Assembly (NCBI GenBank): GCA_002796995.1
Contig: PEKW01000003.1
Coordinates: 124,001 to 188,000 of the forward strand
Length of the DNA: 64,000 nt
Source: Rhizobium sp.
GTDB lineage: Bacteria > Pseudomonadota > Alphaproteobacteria > Rhizobiales > Rhizobiaceae
Direction of reading: 5' to 3'
Below are positions 25,916 to 34,098 of the stretch, piece after piece. The translations under genes and the position numbers were made by a program. How positions within the stretch are numbered: position 1 is the stretch's first letter; each line of letters begins with the position of its first letter. Below the pieces are notes generated by a model, which was not told where the DNA came from, searched no databases, and saw nothing but the letters and a program-made list of their open reading frames with translations.

Positions 25916-27418
25916 TTACTGGGCTGCGGCCCAGCAGCCGATGCCTTTCTTCTTCAGCGCCTTGCACGCATTGACGGCCGTCTTCTGGTCGTCAAAGCCG
26001 CCGAAGCGTGCGCGGTAGAGCTGAGCGGAGCCCGTGTTGTAGGCAACCGCGAAGGGGGTGGCGGAACGCAATACCTTTCCGCCCTTGTCCTGCGCACTGC
26101 GCAGAAGGGTCATGGCCTGGTCGCGGCTCGGCGAGGTGCCGATCTGGATCACCCATCCCGAGGAGGGCTGGGTCGAGGCCGTCGTGGTTTCGTCGATTTC
26201 GACGGGTGCTGCCTTGGCCTGCTGGACTGCGGCAGGTTCTTCAGCCGGGGCAACAGAGGACTGGCTGTCGGGCATGTAGGCGGGCGCCGGCTGCGGCACC
26301 GGCATGCCGGCGCCGAGCGGACGGGGTGCCGCACCGCGGGCCGTGGTTTCGAGCGCTGCGGTCGCGGCGTTGTCATTGGCCGGTGCTGCATAGGCCGAAG
26401 CGACGGCAGCCGGTTCGTAACGGGTTTCCGGCAGCGGGCCGGTCGAGGGCAGGGACGGCGAACCGAGCGCCACTTCCGGCGCCTCTTCCACGCTTTCCAC
26501 GGCGGCGACCGGGGCATAGGAGGTGTTCATCTTGGCGATCAGATCGCTGCCGCCGCCGGAACGGGAGGCCTTCGGCAGATAGGCCTGCACGAGCTTCGTC
26601 ATGCGGGCATTGCGGTTGGCGCCCGACGGCGCGCCCATGACGACGCCGACGATCGAGCGGCCGTCGGCCTGGGCGGAGGTGACGAGGTTGAAGCCGGCAG
26701 CGCGGGTGAAACCGGTCTTGATGCCGTCGACGCCGCGCACGGCACCCAGCAGACGGTTGTGGTTGCCGATCACCTGCTTGCCGAACTTGAAGCTGCGGGT
26801 GGAGAAATAGCCGTAATACTGCGGGAAATGCTGGCGAAGGGCGATGCCGAGGCGGGCCTGGTCGCGCGCCGTGGTCATCTGCGCGGTGTTCGGCAGGCCA
26901 TGGGCATTGCGGTAAGTGGTCTTGGTCATGCCGAGGCTGCGGGCCTTGGCCGTCATCATCTGCGCGAACCGGGCTTCCGAGCCGCCGATATATTCGCCGA
27001 GCGCGGTGGCGATGTCGTTGGCCGAACGGGTGACGAGGGCGAGGATCGCCTGCTCGACGGTCACCGAGCGGCCGGCGCCGACGCCGAGTTTCGACGGCGG
27101 TTCGGCTGCGGCATTGGCCGACACGGGAACCTTGCTGTTCAGGCTGATGCGACCGGCTTCGAGCGCCTCGAAGGTCAGGTACAGCGTCATCATCTTGGTG
27201 AGCGAGGCGGGATAGCGCAGGCTGTCCGCATTCTCGCTGTAGAGGACCTTGCCGGTCCGAGCATCGACGACGATGCCGCCATAGGTGGGCTTGGCGGCTG
27301 CCGTCGAAACGTTCGTCCCCAAAGCGGCCACGAGCACCAGAGCGACAACTGCAAGCTTGCGCAACTGGGAAGCGAGGTTAAGGCGTCGGAATGTGTTTTT
27401 CACCGCAAGACTCTTCAC
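25916..27418 (-). CDS. D-alanyl-D-alanine carboxypeptidase with C-terminal SPOR domain
   Basis: The roughly 500-residue protein is a low-molecular-weight penicillin-binding protein (peptidase S11). A signal peptide (about 42 residues) precedes the active-site motifs: SLTK (Ser near residue 72), SAN in TRSANDIATALGEY, and KTG in IKTGFTRAAG. The C-terminal part is a Pro/Ala-rich linker, then a SPOR domain (WVIQIGTSPSRDQAMTLL and YRARFGGFDDQKTA) that should bind denuded peptidoglycan at the septum. It trims pentapeptides in the periplasm. The start is uncertain; I chose the GTG at 27416-27418, since in-frame ATG is absent near the signal peptide. Confidence 0.9.
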   Translation of the reverse strand: MKSLAVKNTFRRLNLASQLRKLAVVALVLVAALGTNVSTAAAKPTYGGIVVDARTGKVLYSENADSLRYPASLTKMMTLYLTFEALEAGRISLNSKVPVSANAAAEPPSKLGVGAGRSVTVEQAILALVTRSANDIATALGEYIGGSEARFAQMMTAKARSLGMTKTTYRNAHGLPNTAQMTTARDQARLGIALRQHFPQYYGYFSTRSFKFGKQVIGNHNRLLGAVRGVDGIKTGFTRAAGFNLVTSAQADGRSIVGVVMGAPSGANRNARMTKLVQAYLPKASRSGGGSDLIAKMNTSYAPVAAVESVEEAPEVALGSPSLPSTGPLPETRYEPAAVASAYAAPANDNAATAALETTARGAAPRPLGAGMPVPQPAPAYMPDSQSSVAPAEEPAAVQQAKAAPVEIDETTTASTQPSSGWVIQIGTSPSRDQAMTLLRSAQDKGGKVLRSATPFAVAYNTGSAQLYRARFGGFDDQKTAVNACKALKKKGIGCWAAAQ

Positions 27419-27495
27419 ATGCTGTAATTTCGGATCGGGCGCACCCCCACGCGACCACTCGATGCGACAGTACGGAAACAGCCTTACCAAGAGGT

Positions 27496-28287
27496 TTATA
27501 ATGAATCATTCGTTGCCGGATTCGCGCGCTTTTGAACTTTCGTCCGCGTCGTTCCGGTAATGATTCGCTCGCGGATATAGGCCTCGATGGCGCTGTCGAT
27601 CTGCGGCCAGTCCGAAAGCAATTCGCTGGAAAAACGGTAGAGCACGGTGAGGTCCCGCCCGACATGGATGTCGCGCTGGCAGTCGCCGCCGCTGGGCGCC
27701 GCACCGGGTGCGGGAAGCAGGCACCGCACCGCATAGTCAGGCTTGCCCGGCCGCGCCGCCGTCAGCAGCACTTCGTCGTCATAACCCGTCCCGGTCCGGA
27801 AATGGTGCAGCTCAAGGCCGAAGGGGCCCTCCTGTTCGGTGCCGTCAAACAGGTGGGCATAGATCGGCTCGACCCGTCCCGACATGTCGCGCGACATCGT
27901 GCTCTGGGAAAGTTGCAGGAAGATCAAAGAATTGGCCCGCGCCAGGTCGTCGAAACGGCGGCGGTTGTCGCGGCTGTAGCCGGCCATTTCCGGCCACAGC
28001 AGGTAGAGGTCGACGCGCTCGGAGGGGCCGCCCTTGCGCTGTTCCTCGAAGCGGATCGTATTGGCGGTGAGCCGCAGATGGTCGAGGCCGATGGAAATCT
28101 CGACGGGCTCGAGGCTGTCGCTATGACCCGCCAGCGCCCAGCGTTCGCCGAAGGTGTGGCCGAACAGGCTGATGCCGACGGAGAGGGCGGCAAGCACCAG
28201 GACGGAGGCGGTCAGGATAGCGATGAAACGATTGGAGATGAGGGGCGTCTGCCCTGACGAATCCGTCGTCGTTTCGGTGCTGTGCAT
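27496..28287 (-). CDS. Membrane-anchored protein of unknown function
   Basis: The 263-residue protein has one N-terminal membrane segment (about residues 22-46, FIAILTASVLVLAALSVGIS), then a mostly hydrophilic domain predicted to face the periplasm. I see no catalytic motif. Two cysteines (CLLPAPG and GDCQRD) could form a disulphide. The segment VDLYLLWPEMAGYSRDNRRRFDD and the Gly/Asp-rich FGLELHHFRTGTGYDD stretch are distinctive. It lies between two envelope genes on the same strand, the D,D-carboxypeptidase and a transglutaminase-like peptidase. A peptidoglycan-related role is only a guess from position. Confidence 0.65.
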   Translation of the reverse strand: MHSTETTTDSSGQTPLISNRFIAILTASVLVLAALSVGISLFGHTFGERWALAGHSDSLEPVEISIGLDHLRLTANTIRFEEQRKGGPSERVDLYLLWPEMAGYSRDNRRRFDDLARANSLIFLQLSQSTMSRDMSGRVEPIYAHLFDGTEQEGPFGLELHHFRTGTGYDDEVLLTAARPGKPDYAVRCLLPAPGAAPSGGDCQRDIHVGRDLTVLYRFSSELLSDWPQIDSAIEAYIRERIITGTTRTKVQKRANPATNDSL

Positions 28288-28406
28288 GCTCTGACCCCCG
28301 GGCAGCGAATCTCGCCGGCGCTGCGTCCCAAAAGTCGATGATTATGGTTAAGGCGGCGTTAAGCTTTTGCGGCGTGGCGCGCTTCGGATCGAGGCCGGCG
28401 TGCAGC

Positions 28407-28444
28407 AAAAAAAAGAGCCGGTCCCGATTGAACGGGACCGGCTC
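28407..28444 (-). terminator. Rho-independent terminator
   Basis: GAGCCGGTCCCG (28415-28426) and CGGGACCGGCTC (28433-28444) pair perfectly over 12 bases. On the reverse strand the stem is followed by eight T (complement of 28407-28414). It lies about 85 bases past the stop of the transglutaminase-like gene and ends that transcript. Confidence 0.95.
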
Positions 28445-28527
28445 ATTGGCTCCGGTCGGGGACGGGGGTATGCGGGGGACGGACCGGGCCAGGGGCTCAG
28501 CGGCTGCCGCGCGAACGCGACGACCGA

Positions 28528-29139
28528 TCAGTTCGAATTGACGCTGCCGACCGCGGTTGCCCGGCCGTCCTGCAGCTTGACCCAGCGACCCGGATCGTCG
28601 GAAGACTGGCGCTTGAGGTAGGTATACTCGGTCTCGGACCACAGCATGACCTTGTTGCGCATGTTGTCGAGAATGAAGTCGCCATGGTCGGTGCGCACCG
28701 TCAGCACGGCATGTCCTTCGCCGTTCGGCTGCAGCACCACGGTGAGCAGGAGGTCGGAGGCGGCAAAGCCGCGATCGATCAGCATCTTGCGCTTGAGCAG
28801 GGCGAAGTCTTCGCAGTCGCCGACCGTGCGCGGATAGGCCCAGCGCTCTTCGACGCCGTAGATGTCCTGATCCGTCAGCGGCGTGATCGAGCTGTTGACC
28901 GTGTAGTTGACGTCGAGCAGGTCTTTCCAGTTCGTTTCCGTGAGCAGCGCCGGACCGCTGTCGGCGGCAGCTGCGACGCATTCGCCGCCATAGGTTTTGC
29001 AGAATTCGTAGTGGCCGATCGGCGGATTTGCCTTGCCGACGACCCGCATGTTAGCGGGTAGCGCCATCGCCGGCAGCGCCAGGGCGCCGGTCATTGCGAT
29101 GGTCAAGAGTCCAATTCCCAGAGTTCTTTTTGTTGTCAT
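28528..29139 (-). CDS. Bacterial transglutaminase-like cysteine peptidase (BTLCP, pfam06035)
   Basis: The 203-residue periplasmic protein has a signal peptide (about 26 residues, ending PAMALPA). The catalytic core is recognisable: Cys in PRTVGDCEDFALLKRKMLIDRGF, His in EGHAVLTVRTDHGDFILDN, and the downstream Asp. The family is predicted to be cysteine peptidases related to LapG, which cleaves surface adhesins in other bacteria, but this subgroup lacks experimental assignment. The ATG is at 29137-29139, with GGGGAG 8 bases upstream. It is a single gene with its own terminator, and it follows an AT-rich intergenic stretch. Confidence 0.88.
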   Translation of the reverse strand: MTTKRTLGIGLLTIAMTGALALPAMALPANMRVVGKANPPIGHYEFCKTYGGECVAAAADSGPALLTETNWKDLLDVNYTVNSSITPLTDQDIYGVEERWAYPRTVGDCEDFALLKRKMLIDRGFAASDLLLTVVLQPNGEGHAVLTVRTDHGDFILDNMRNKVMLWSETEYTYLKRQSSDDPGRWVKLQDGRATAVGSVNSN

Positions 29140-29649
29140 TGGTTGTCTCCCCGTGTTGAGGAGACAATGGCATGGATGTTTTGATTGCTCGCAAAATAGC
29201 GAAGTAAAAACAGATGTTAAATCTAATCAAAGCAACGACAAACAAGAATAAAACAAGTATAAAATTCAAACTGTATTTGAACATGTTTTGATGAAAATTT
29301 GTCTCGAATTTTACCGGATCGGCGCGGTTTTCCTGCCAGGCGCGGGCGCCGTTTTTCTGCTAAGATTCTGAAACATATGACAGATCGTCCATTCTCTCGG
29401 GATGTCCATCAGTGATCTGTCAGGTGCGCTTGCGAACGGCGATAACGCGCACGCCGGCGGTGACCGGCGCGGACAGGGCTTGGTCTGGCGGCGAAACCGC
29501 GACGGCAGCGGGCGATGGCCTGCAAAGGCCGCAAAAAATATTTTTCGGGTAAAGGATTTTTTCTCGGCGACGATTGCGGCCCGCACCGGCGCGGCCCCGT
29601 TTGATCCCGGGGAAAGGGCCGGGCGCGATGGCGCCCGGCGCATGTCATG
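29140..29649. other. Intergenic gap between transglutaminase-like gene and tyrS, AT-rich in part
   Basis: No convincing gene is visible. Bases 29190-29310 are strikingly AT-rich compared with the rest of the window. A 9-bp perfect inverted repeat (TGACAGATC at 29378-29386 and GATCTGTCA at 29414-29422) lies in the middle. The right part is GC-rich and ends with the tyrS hairpin. The AT-rich stretch may carry the promoter of the transglutaminase-like gene. Confidence 0.55.
29619..29638 (-). terminator. Hairpin downstream of tyrS (probable terminator)
   Basis: CCGGGCGC (29619-29626) pairs with GCGCCCGG (29631-29638). It lies 11 bases past the tyrS stop on the reverse strand. Only a short CTTT follows the stem, so termination may be weak or Rho-assisted. 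Confidence 0.45.
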
Positions 29650-30906
29650 TCAGACGGCGCGCACCAGGATGTGCTTCTTCTTGCCGAGCGAAAGCTTGAT
29701 CACGCCGTCCCCGGTCATCTGTGCCATGCCGATCGCCAGGCGTTCGTCGCTGACAGTGGCATCGTTGATCTTCACGGCGCCGCCCTGCACGTGACGGCGG
29801 GCCTCGCCGTTCGATGCGGCAAGACCGGCGCGGACGATCAGCGACAGAAGGCCGATGCCGGCTTCTAGGTCGGCGGCCGGAACCTCGACCGACGGCAGGT
29901 TGTCCGAAAGTCCGCCTTCCTCGAAGGTCTTGCGGGCGGTCTCGGCCGCCTGCTCGGCGGCTTCGCGGCCGTGCAAGATGGCGGTGACCTCGGTCGCCAG
30001 GATCTTCTTCACTTCGTTGATCTCGGAACCGGCAAGCGCCGCCAGGCGGCCGATCTCGTCCATCGGCAGCGTCGTGTAGAGCTTGAGGAAGCGCGGCACG
30101 TCGGCATCCTCGGTGTTGCGCCAGTACTGCCAGAAGTCGTAGGCCGACAGCATCTCGGAGTTCAGCCACACCGCACCGGTCGCCGACTTGCCCATCTTGG
30201 CACCCGACGACGTCGTCAGAAGCGGCGAGGTCAGGGCATAGAGCTGCTGCGTGCCCATGCGGTGGCCGAGGTCGATGCCGTTGATGATGTTGCCCCACTG
30301 GTCGGAGCCGCCCATCTGCAGGCGGCAGTCGTAGCGCTTGGCCAGCTCGACGAAGTCGTAGGCCTGCAGGATCATGTAGTTGAATTCGAGGAAGGACAGC
30401 GACTGCTCGCGGTCGAGGCGCGTCTTGACGCTGTCGAAGGACAGCATGCGGTTGACCGAGAAGTGCCGGCCGACGTCGCGCAGGAATTCGAGATAGTTGA
30501 GCGAACGCAGCCACTCGGCATTGTTGATCATCAGGGCGCCGTCCTTCGGCCCCTTGTCGTAGTCGAGGTAGTTGGCGAAGACGCGCTTGATCGAGGCGAT
30601 ATTGCTCTCGATCGTGTCGACGGTCATCAACTGGCGCGCCTCTTCCTTGAAGGAGGGATCGCCGACCATGCCGGTGCCGCCGCCCATCAGCGAGATCGGC
30701 CGGTGGCCGGTCTCCTGGAACCAGTGCAGCATCATGATCTGGATCAGCGAGCCGGCATGCAGGCTGGGTGCCGTCGGGTCGAAGCCGATATAGGCCGTCA
30801 CGCATTCCTTGGCGAGCAGGTCGTCGAGGCCGCTTTCATCGGAAATCTGATGAATGAAGCCGCGCTCTTGCATAGTGCGGAGGAAATCGGACTTGTACTT
30901 CGTCAT
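29650..30906 (-). CDS. tyrS: Tyrosyl-tRNA synthetase
   Basis: The 418-residue class I synthetase charges tRNA-Tyr. The HIGH-like motif is [11 protein letters not shown] near residue 42, the KMSKS-like motif is AKMGKS, and the Tyr-binding block is [25 protein letters not shown]. The C-terminal S4-like RNA-binding domain ends in [24 protein letters not shown] chose the start at 30906 (MTKYKSDFL) because it matches the family N-terminus; the open frame extends further upstream only by chance. It is divergent from anmK, with about 83 bases between the starts. Confidence 0.97.
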   Translation of the reverse strand: MTKYKSDFLRTMQERGFIHQISDESGLDDLLAKECVTAYIGFDPTAPSLHAGSLIQIMMLHWFQETGHRPISLMGGGTGMVGDPSFKEEARQLMTVDTIESNIASIKRVFANYLDYDKGPKDGALMINNAEWLRSLNYLEFLRDVGRHFSVNRMLSFDSVKTRLDREQSLSFLEFNYMILQAYDFVELAKRYDCRLQMGGSDQWGNIINGIDLGHRMGTQQLYALTSPLLTTSSGAKMGKSATGAVWLNSEMLSAYDFWQYWRNTEDADVPRFLKLYTTLPMDEIGRLAALAGSEINEVKKILATEVTAILHGREAAEQAAETARKTFEEGGLSDNLPSVEVPAADLEAGIGLLSLIVRAGLAASNGEARRHVQGGAVKINDATVSDERLAIGMAQMTGDGVIKLSLGKKKHILVRAV

Positions 30907-30989
30907 GACCTTCAGGCTTTCTGGATATGGAAAACGGGAAATCGCCGGCGCTTTAGCATTGTTTTTTGAATTGTGCACCCGTTTCAGCC

Positions 30990-32180
30990 ATGAATAGCGC
31001 TGATGGCATTCATTCGAATCGGCGGAGAACGGCTTTGAGCGACAGGATTCGGGCGATCGGACTGATGAGCGGCACCTCGATGGACGGGATGGACGTCGCC
31101 ATGCTGACGACGGACGGCGAAAGCGTCGTCGAACGGGGGCCATTTCTCGCCGTGCCCTACGACCCCGCCTTCCGGGAGCGGCTGAAGCAGGGCCTGGAAG
31201 ACGCAAGGACGATGACCGTGCGCTCGGCGCGCCCCGGTTCTCTCGGCGAACTGGAACGGGAGCTGACACTGCGCCACGCGGCGGCGGTCAAGACCTTCCT
31301 CGAGACCCATGGCCTTACGGCGGGCGAGATCGCCGTAATCGGTTTCCACGGCCAGACGCTGTTGCATCGCCCGGACCAGGCGCTGACGGTGCAGATCGGC
31401 GACGGTGCGCTTCTGGCGCATGAGACCGGCATCGACGTGGTCTACGACATGCGGGCCAACGACATGGCCCATGGCGGGCAGGGCGCTCCGCTGGTTCCCG
31501 CCTACCACGCCGCGCTCGCCGCCTCGCTGAGCGCCGCCGCCCGGCCTGTCTGCTTCGTCAATATCGGCGGCATTTCCAACCTGACCTATGTGGACGGCGA
31601 GGGCCGCATCCTCGCCTTCGACAGCGGGCCGGGCAATACGCTCATCGACCAATGGGTGGAGGTCAATGCCGGCGTGCCCTTCGATCAGGGCGGGATGATC
31701 GCTTCGGAAGGCTCGGTTCTCATGCCGCTCGCCGAACGTTATCTCGACCATCCCTTCTTCACCACCGACCAGCGCCGCTCGCTCGACCGCAACGATTTTC
31801 GCCCGCCGGAGCCGGACGAAGCCGGGCTGCACGACGGCGCACGCACGCTCGCCTATGTGACGGCCGCCGCCATCCTGCGCTCGGCCGGCCATCTGCCGCA
31901 TCCGCCCCAGACCTACATCATCAGCGGTGGCGGCCGGCTCAACCGCACCATCATGGCCGACCTGAAGGAGATCGCTGCCCGCAGCGGCGCAACCGTGCTG
32001 ACGGCGGAAGAGGCCGGTTTCGATGGTGACGCGACGGAGGCGGAGGCCTGGGCCTATCTCGCCGTGCGCTCGCTGAAGCGGCTGCCGCTCACCTTCCCCG
32101 GCACGACGGGCGTGAAGGCGGCGGTGACGGGCGGCGTGCTTGCCCGCGCTAGCGTGCCGTCGCCATCAGCGGCCAAATAG
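30990..32180 (+). CDS. anmK: Anhydro-N-acetylmuramic acid kinase
   Basis: The protein (396 residues from this start) phosphorylates and opens 1,6-anhydroMurNAc to MurNAc-6-P in cell-wall recycling. The N-terminal block [15 protein letters not shown] is diagnostic; [11 protein letters not shown], the APLVPAYHA block, [11 protein letters not shown] and the phosphate-binding [11 protein letters not shown] follow. Relatives are about 370 residues, so the true start may be the TTG at 31035 just before [12 protein letters not shown]. Its end overlaps the convergent patatin gene by 15 bases. It shares a divergent promoter region with tyrS. Confidence 0.93.
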   Translation: MNSADGIHSNRRRTALSDRIRAIGLMSGTSMDGMDVAMLTTDGESVVERGPFLAVPYDPAFRERLKQGLEDARTMTVRSARPGSLGELERELTLRHAAAVKTFLETHGLTAGEIAVIGFHGQTLLHRPDQALTVQIGDGALLAHETGIDVVYDMRANDMAHGGQGAPLVPAYHAALAASLSAAARPVCFVNIGGISNLTYVDGEGRILAFDSGPGNTLIDQWVEVNAGVPFDQGGMIASEGSVLMPLAERYLDHPFFTTDQRRSLDRNDFRPPEPDEAGLHDGARTLAYVTAAAILRSAGHLPHPPQTYIISGGGRLNRTIMADLKEIAARSGATVLTAEEAGFDGDATEAEAWAYLAVRSLKRLPLTFPGTTGVKAAVTGGVLARASVPSPSAAK

Positions 32181-33029
32181 TCTCGGCATGGTCCGGGCGA
32201 AGGCAGCGCCATCCCTCAGTCCCACTTCGAACGCGTGCCTGAGGCCGGCGGCATCCGAAACCGTGAACTTGTTGACGCGGATGTCCTCGCTCGGCCCGAC
32301 CACGACCCGGTTGGGCGAAGCCGGCGGCAGCCGGCCGTAGCGCGTGGTCAGAAGCAGCGTCCGGCCGCCGGCCGCCTCCGTCTCGGAAAGACGGATCGTC
32401 GGCGGATTGTCGACCAGGCCGCCGTCGAGATGGTCGCGCTCGGCGATGCGGCCGACCGGCATGAAGGGCGGCACCGACGAGGTGGCCATCATGGCGTCGA
32501 CCAGATCGGCCGCGGAAAAAAGCTCGTGGGTCGAGATCCACACGGGTTTCAGCCCGAGATAGCGGCCGGCCTTGGAATGGGCGCCACCGGTCAGGCGCTT
32601 CTCGATCTGGTAGGCGGCGATCGAACCGAGCGCAGCAAGCCCGCCCGGCATCCATTCCGGCGGTCGCGCGAGCTGGATCAGCATCGGCGGCGCGGCTTTG
32701 AGGGCAGCAAGCTCCGCCTCGCCGAATTGCTCGGCAAGAAACTGCCGGAACAGGCCTCCGACGACCAGCGGCGACCGGCGCTCCTTCAACGCCGCCCAGT
32801 CGAGATCCGGGATATTGCGTTCGGCAAAGGTGAAGGCCGCGTTGCGCACCCGCTCGCCGACACCGGCCAGGCTCATCGCGCAGTGATAGGCGCCGGCTGA
32901 CACCGCCACATAATAGGATGGTCGCTGCGGATAGCGCAGGTTCAGCGCCAGATGGAAGCCGCTCTGCCAGTAGCAGCGGTTTCCGCCGCCGGCAAAGCCG
33001 ATCGCATCGAAGGAAAGGGCGTCAGGCAT
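32166..33029 (-). CDS. Patatin-like phospholipase family protein
   Basis: The 287-residue protein has the patatin layout: glycine-rich oxyanion loop near residue 13 ([11 protein letters not shown]), nucleophile elbow near residue 44 (AVSAGAYH, where the first Gly of GxSxG is Ala) and the catalytic Asp in [11 protein letters not shown]. Patatins hydrolyse acyl esters of lipids; the target here is unknown. There is no signal peptide, so it is probably cytosolic or peripheral. It overlaps anmK by 15 bases tail to tail. A perfect 7-bp inverted repeat sits about 40 bases upstream of its start. Confidence 0.85.
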   Translation of the reverse strand: MPDALSFDAIGFAGGGNRCYWQSGFHLALNLRYPQRPSYYVAVSAGAYHCAMSLAGVGERVRNAAFTFAERNIPDLDWAALKERRSPLVVGGLFRQFLAEQFGEAELAALKAAPPMLIQLARPPEWMPGGLAALGSIAAYQIEKRLTGGAHSKAGRYLGLKPVWISTHELFSAADLVDAMMATSSVPPFMPVGRIAERDHLDGGLVDNPPTIRLSETEAAGGRTLLLTTRYGRLPPASPNRVVVGPSEDIRVNKFTVSDAAGLRHAFEVGLRDGAAFARTMPRLFGR

Positions 33030-33069
33030 CTCGGGTGGATATAACGTCGGGTTGAAATGTCTCGTGGCT

Positions 33070-33089
33070 ATTGTTCAAGTCAGAACAAT
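33070..33089. promoter_or_regulatory. Palindrome upstream of the patatin-like gene, possible operator
   Basis: ATTGTTC (33070-33076) and GAACAAT (33083-33089) form a perfect inverted repeat with a 6-base spacer, 41 bases from the patatin start codon. It resembles a binding site for a dimeric repressor, but I cannot name the regulator. Confidence 0.35.
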
Positions 33090-33153
33090 CTTGCCGTGTT
33101 TTGTCAACGCCGGTTGTGTCGATCCGCTCCTCCACAGGCAAATTCCGGGCAAT

Positions 33154-33181
33154 AAAAAACGCCGGCCTTTCGGCCGGCGTT
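33154..33181 (-). terminator. Rho-independent terminator of the alpha/beta hydrolase gene
   Basis: AACGCCGGCC (33158-33167) pairs with GGCCGGCGTT (33172-33181) around a TTTC loop. On the reverse strand, a run of T (complement of 33154-33159) follows. It lies 24 bases past the hydrolase stop. Confidence 0.9.
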
Positions 33182-33204
33182 CACTGGATTTGCATGACCG
33201 AGGC

Positions 33205-33882
33205 TCAGCGGATGCGCTTGGCGGCCGGTTCCGGGACCAGTTCGCCTTCGAGACGACGGTCGAGATAGTTCTCGCATTCGGCCATCAGCGTTTCCGTCTG
33301 GCCGGAGAAGAAGTGGTTGGCGCCGGGCAGCGTCTTCTGGGTGATCAGGATGCCCTTCTGCGTCTTCAGCTTGTCGACCAGGCCCTGGACGTCCTTTTCC
33401 GGCGCGACCTTGTCGGCGTCGCCGTGAATGATCAGGCCGGACGACGGGCAAGGGGCGAGGAAGGAGAAGTCATAGGTGTTGGGCTGCGGTGCGATCGAGA
33501 TGAAGCCCTCGATCTCCGGCCGGCGCATCAGAAGCTGCATGCCGATCCAGGCGCCGAAATTATAGCCGGCGACCCAGCAGCTCTTCGAATCGGGATGCAG
33601 GCTCTGCACCCAGTCGAGCGCGGAAGCCGCATCCGACAGTTCGCCCGCGCCATGGTCGAATTCGCCCTGGCTGCGACCGATGCCGCGGAAGTTGAAGCGC
33701 AGCGTGGTGAAGCCGCGCTTCTGGAACATGTAGAAGAGCTGGTAGACGATCTGGTTGTTCATCGTGCCGCCGAACTGAGGATGCGGATGCAGGATGATCG
33801 CGATCGGCGCGCTTTTCTCCTTGGACGGCTGGTACCGTCCTTCGAGGCGGCCCGCCGGGCCGTTGAAAATCACTTCGGGCAT
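33205..33882 (-). CDS. Alpha/beta hydrolase (COG2945 family) with altered nucleophile elbow
   Basis: The 225-residue protein has the typical COG2945 layout: APIAIILHPHPQFGGTMNNQIVYQL at the N-terminus, FNFRGIGRSQGEFDHG, and the C-terminal LIIHGDADKVAP and LPGANHFF blocks with the acid and His. The elbow expected to read G-x-S-x-G is GYNFG here, so Ser appears replaced by Asn. If correct, ordinary serine-hydrolase chemistry is unlikely. The start at 33882 follows GGAG; an earlier in-frame start would be at 33927. It is divergent from the suf operon, with the Irr box about 90 bases away. Confidence 0.85.
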   Translation of the reverse strand: MPEVIFNGPAGRLEGRYQPSKEKSAPIAIILHPHPQFGGTMNNQIVYQLFYMFQKRGFTTLRFNFRGIGRSQGEFDHGAGELSDAASALDWVQSLHPDSKSCWVAGYNFGAWIGMQLLMRRPEIEGFISIAPQPNTYDFSFLAPCPSSGLIIHGDADKVAPEKDVQGLVDKLKTQKGILITQKTLPGANHFFSGQTETLMAECENYLDRRLEGELVPEPAAKRIR

Positions 33883-33937
33883 TGAGTCTCCGGTCCGTGC
33901 AAATTTCTGTGGTTCCTGGACAAGCATTCCTGCCAGC

Positions 33938-33953
33938 TGACTTGACGAAGTCA
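33938..33953. promoter_or_regulatory. Perfect inverted repeat in the hydrolase-suf gap, candidate iron-regulator site
   Basis: TGACTT (33938-33943), a 4-base spacer, then AAGTCA (33948-33953) form a perfect repeat. An overlapping TGA-N9-TCA pattern (33943-33957) matches the loose consensus of the RirA iron-responsive box. The consensus is short, so chance occurrence is possible. Confidence 0.35.
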
Positions 33954-33970
33954 GTCAACTTTCATAAAAC

Positions 33971-33995
33971 CCAGTTTAGAATTGTTCGAAACTGG
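33971..33995 (+). promoter_or_regulatory. Irr box (ICE motif) upstream of the suf operon
   Basis: Arms CCAGTTTAGAA (33971-33981) and TTCGAAACTGG (33985-33995) flank TTG and are complementary at 10 of 11 positions. The core fits the TTTAGAA-N3-TTCTAAA consensus of Irr with one mismatch. The site lies 104 bases from the first suf-operon gene. Irr, an iron- and haem-responsive Fur relative in rhizobia, would be expected to control Fe-S assembly here. Confidence 0.82.
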
Positions 33996-34098
33996 ATCGG
34001 CTGTCCATCCAAGGTCGAACGTGTCATAGGACAAGCCCGACGGAAATTTCAAGGAAAATGCGCTTGCTGGTTGCCAGCGGGCGCGGCACGGACGCGAT

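Noticed and set aside
29051..29284. Possible 77-residue membrane-like ORF on the reverse strand
   Set aside because: It overlaps the transglutaminase-like gene in another frame and the hydrophobic part comes from the AT-rich patch. No ribosome-binding site supports it.
29402..29794. Plus-strand ORF of 130 codons covering the end of tyrS
   Set aside because: It runs antisense into tyrS and shows no domain; its left half is a GC-rich intergenic stretch.
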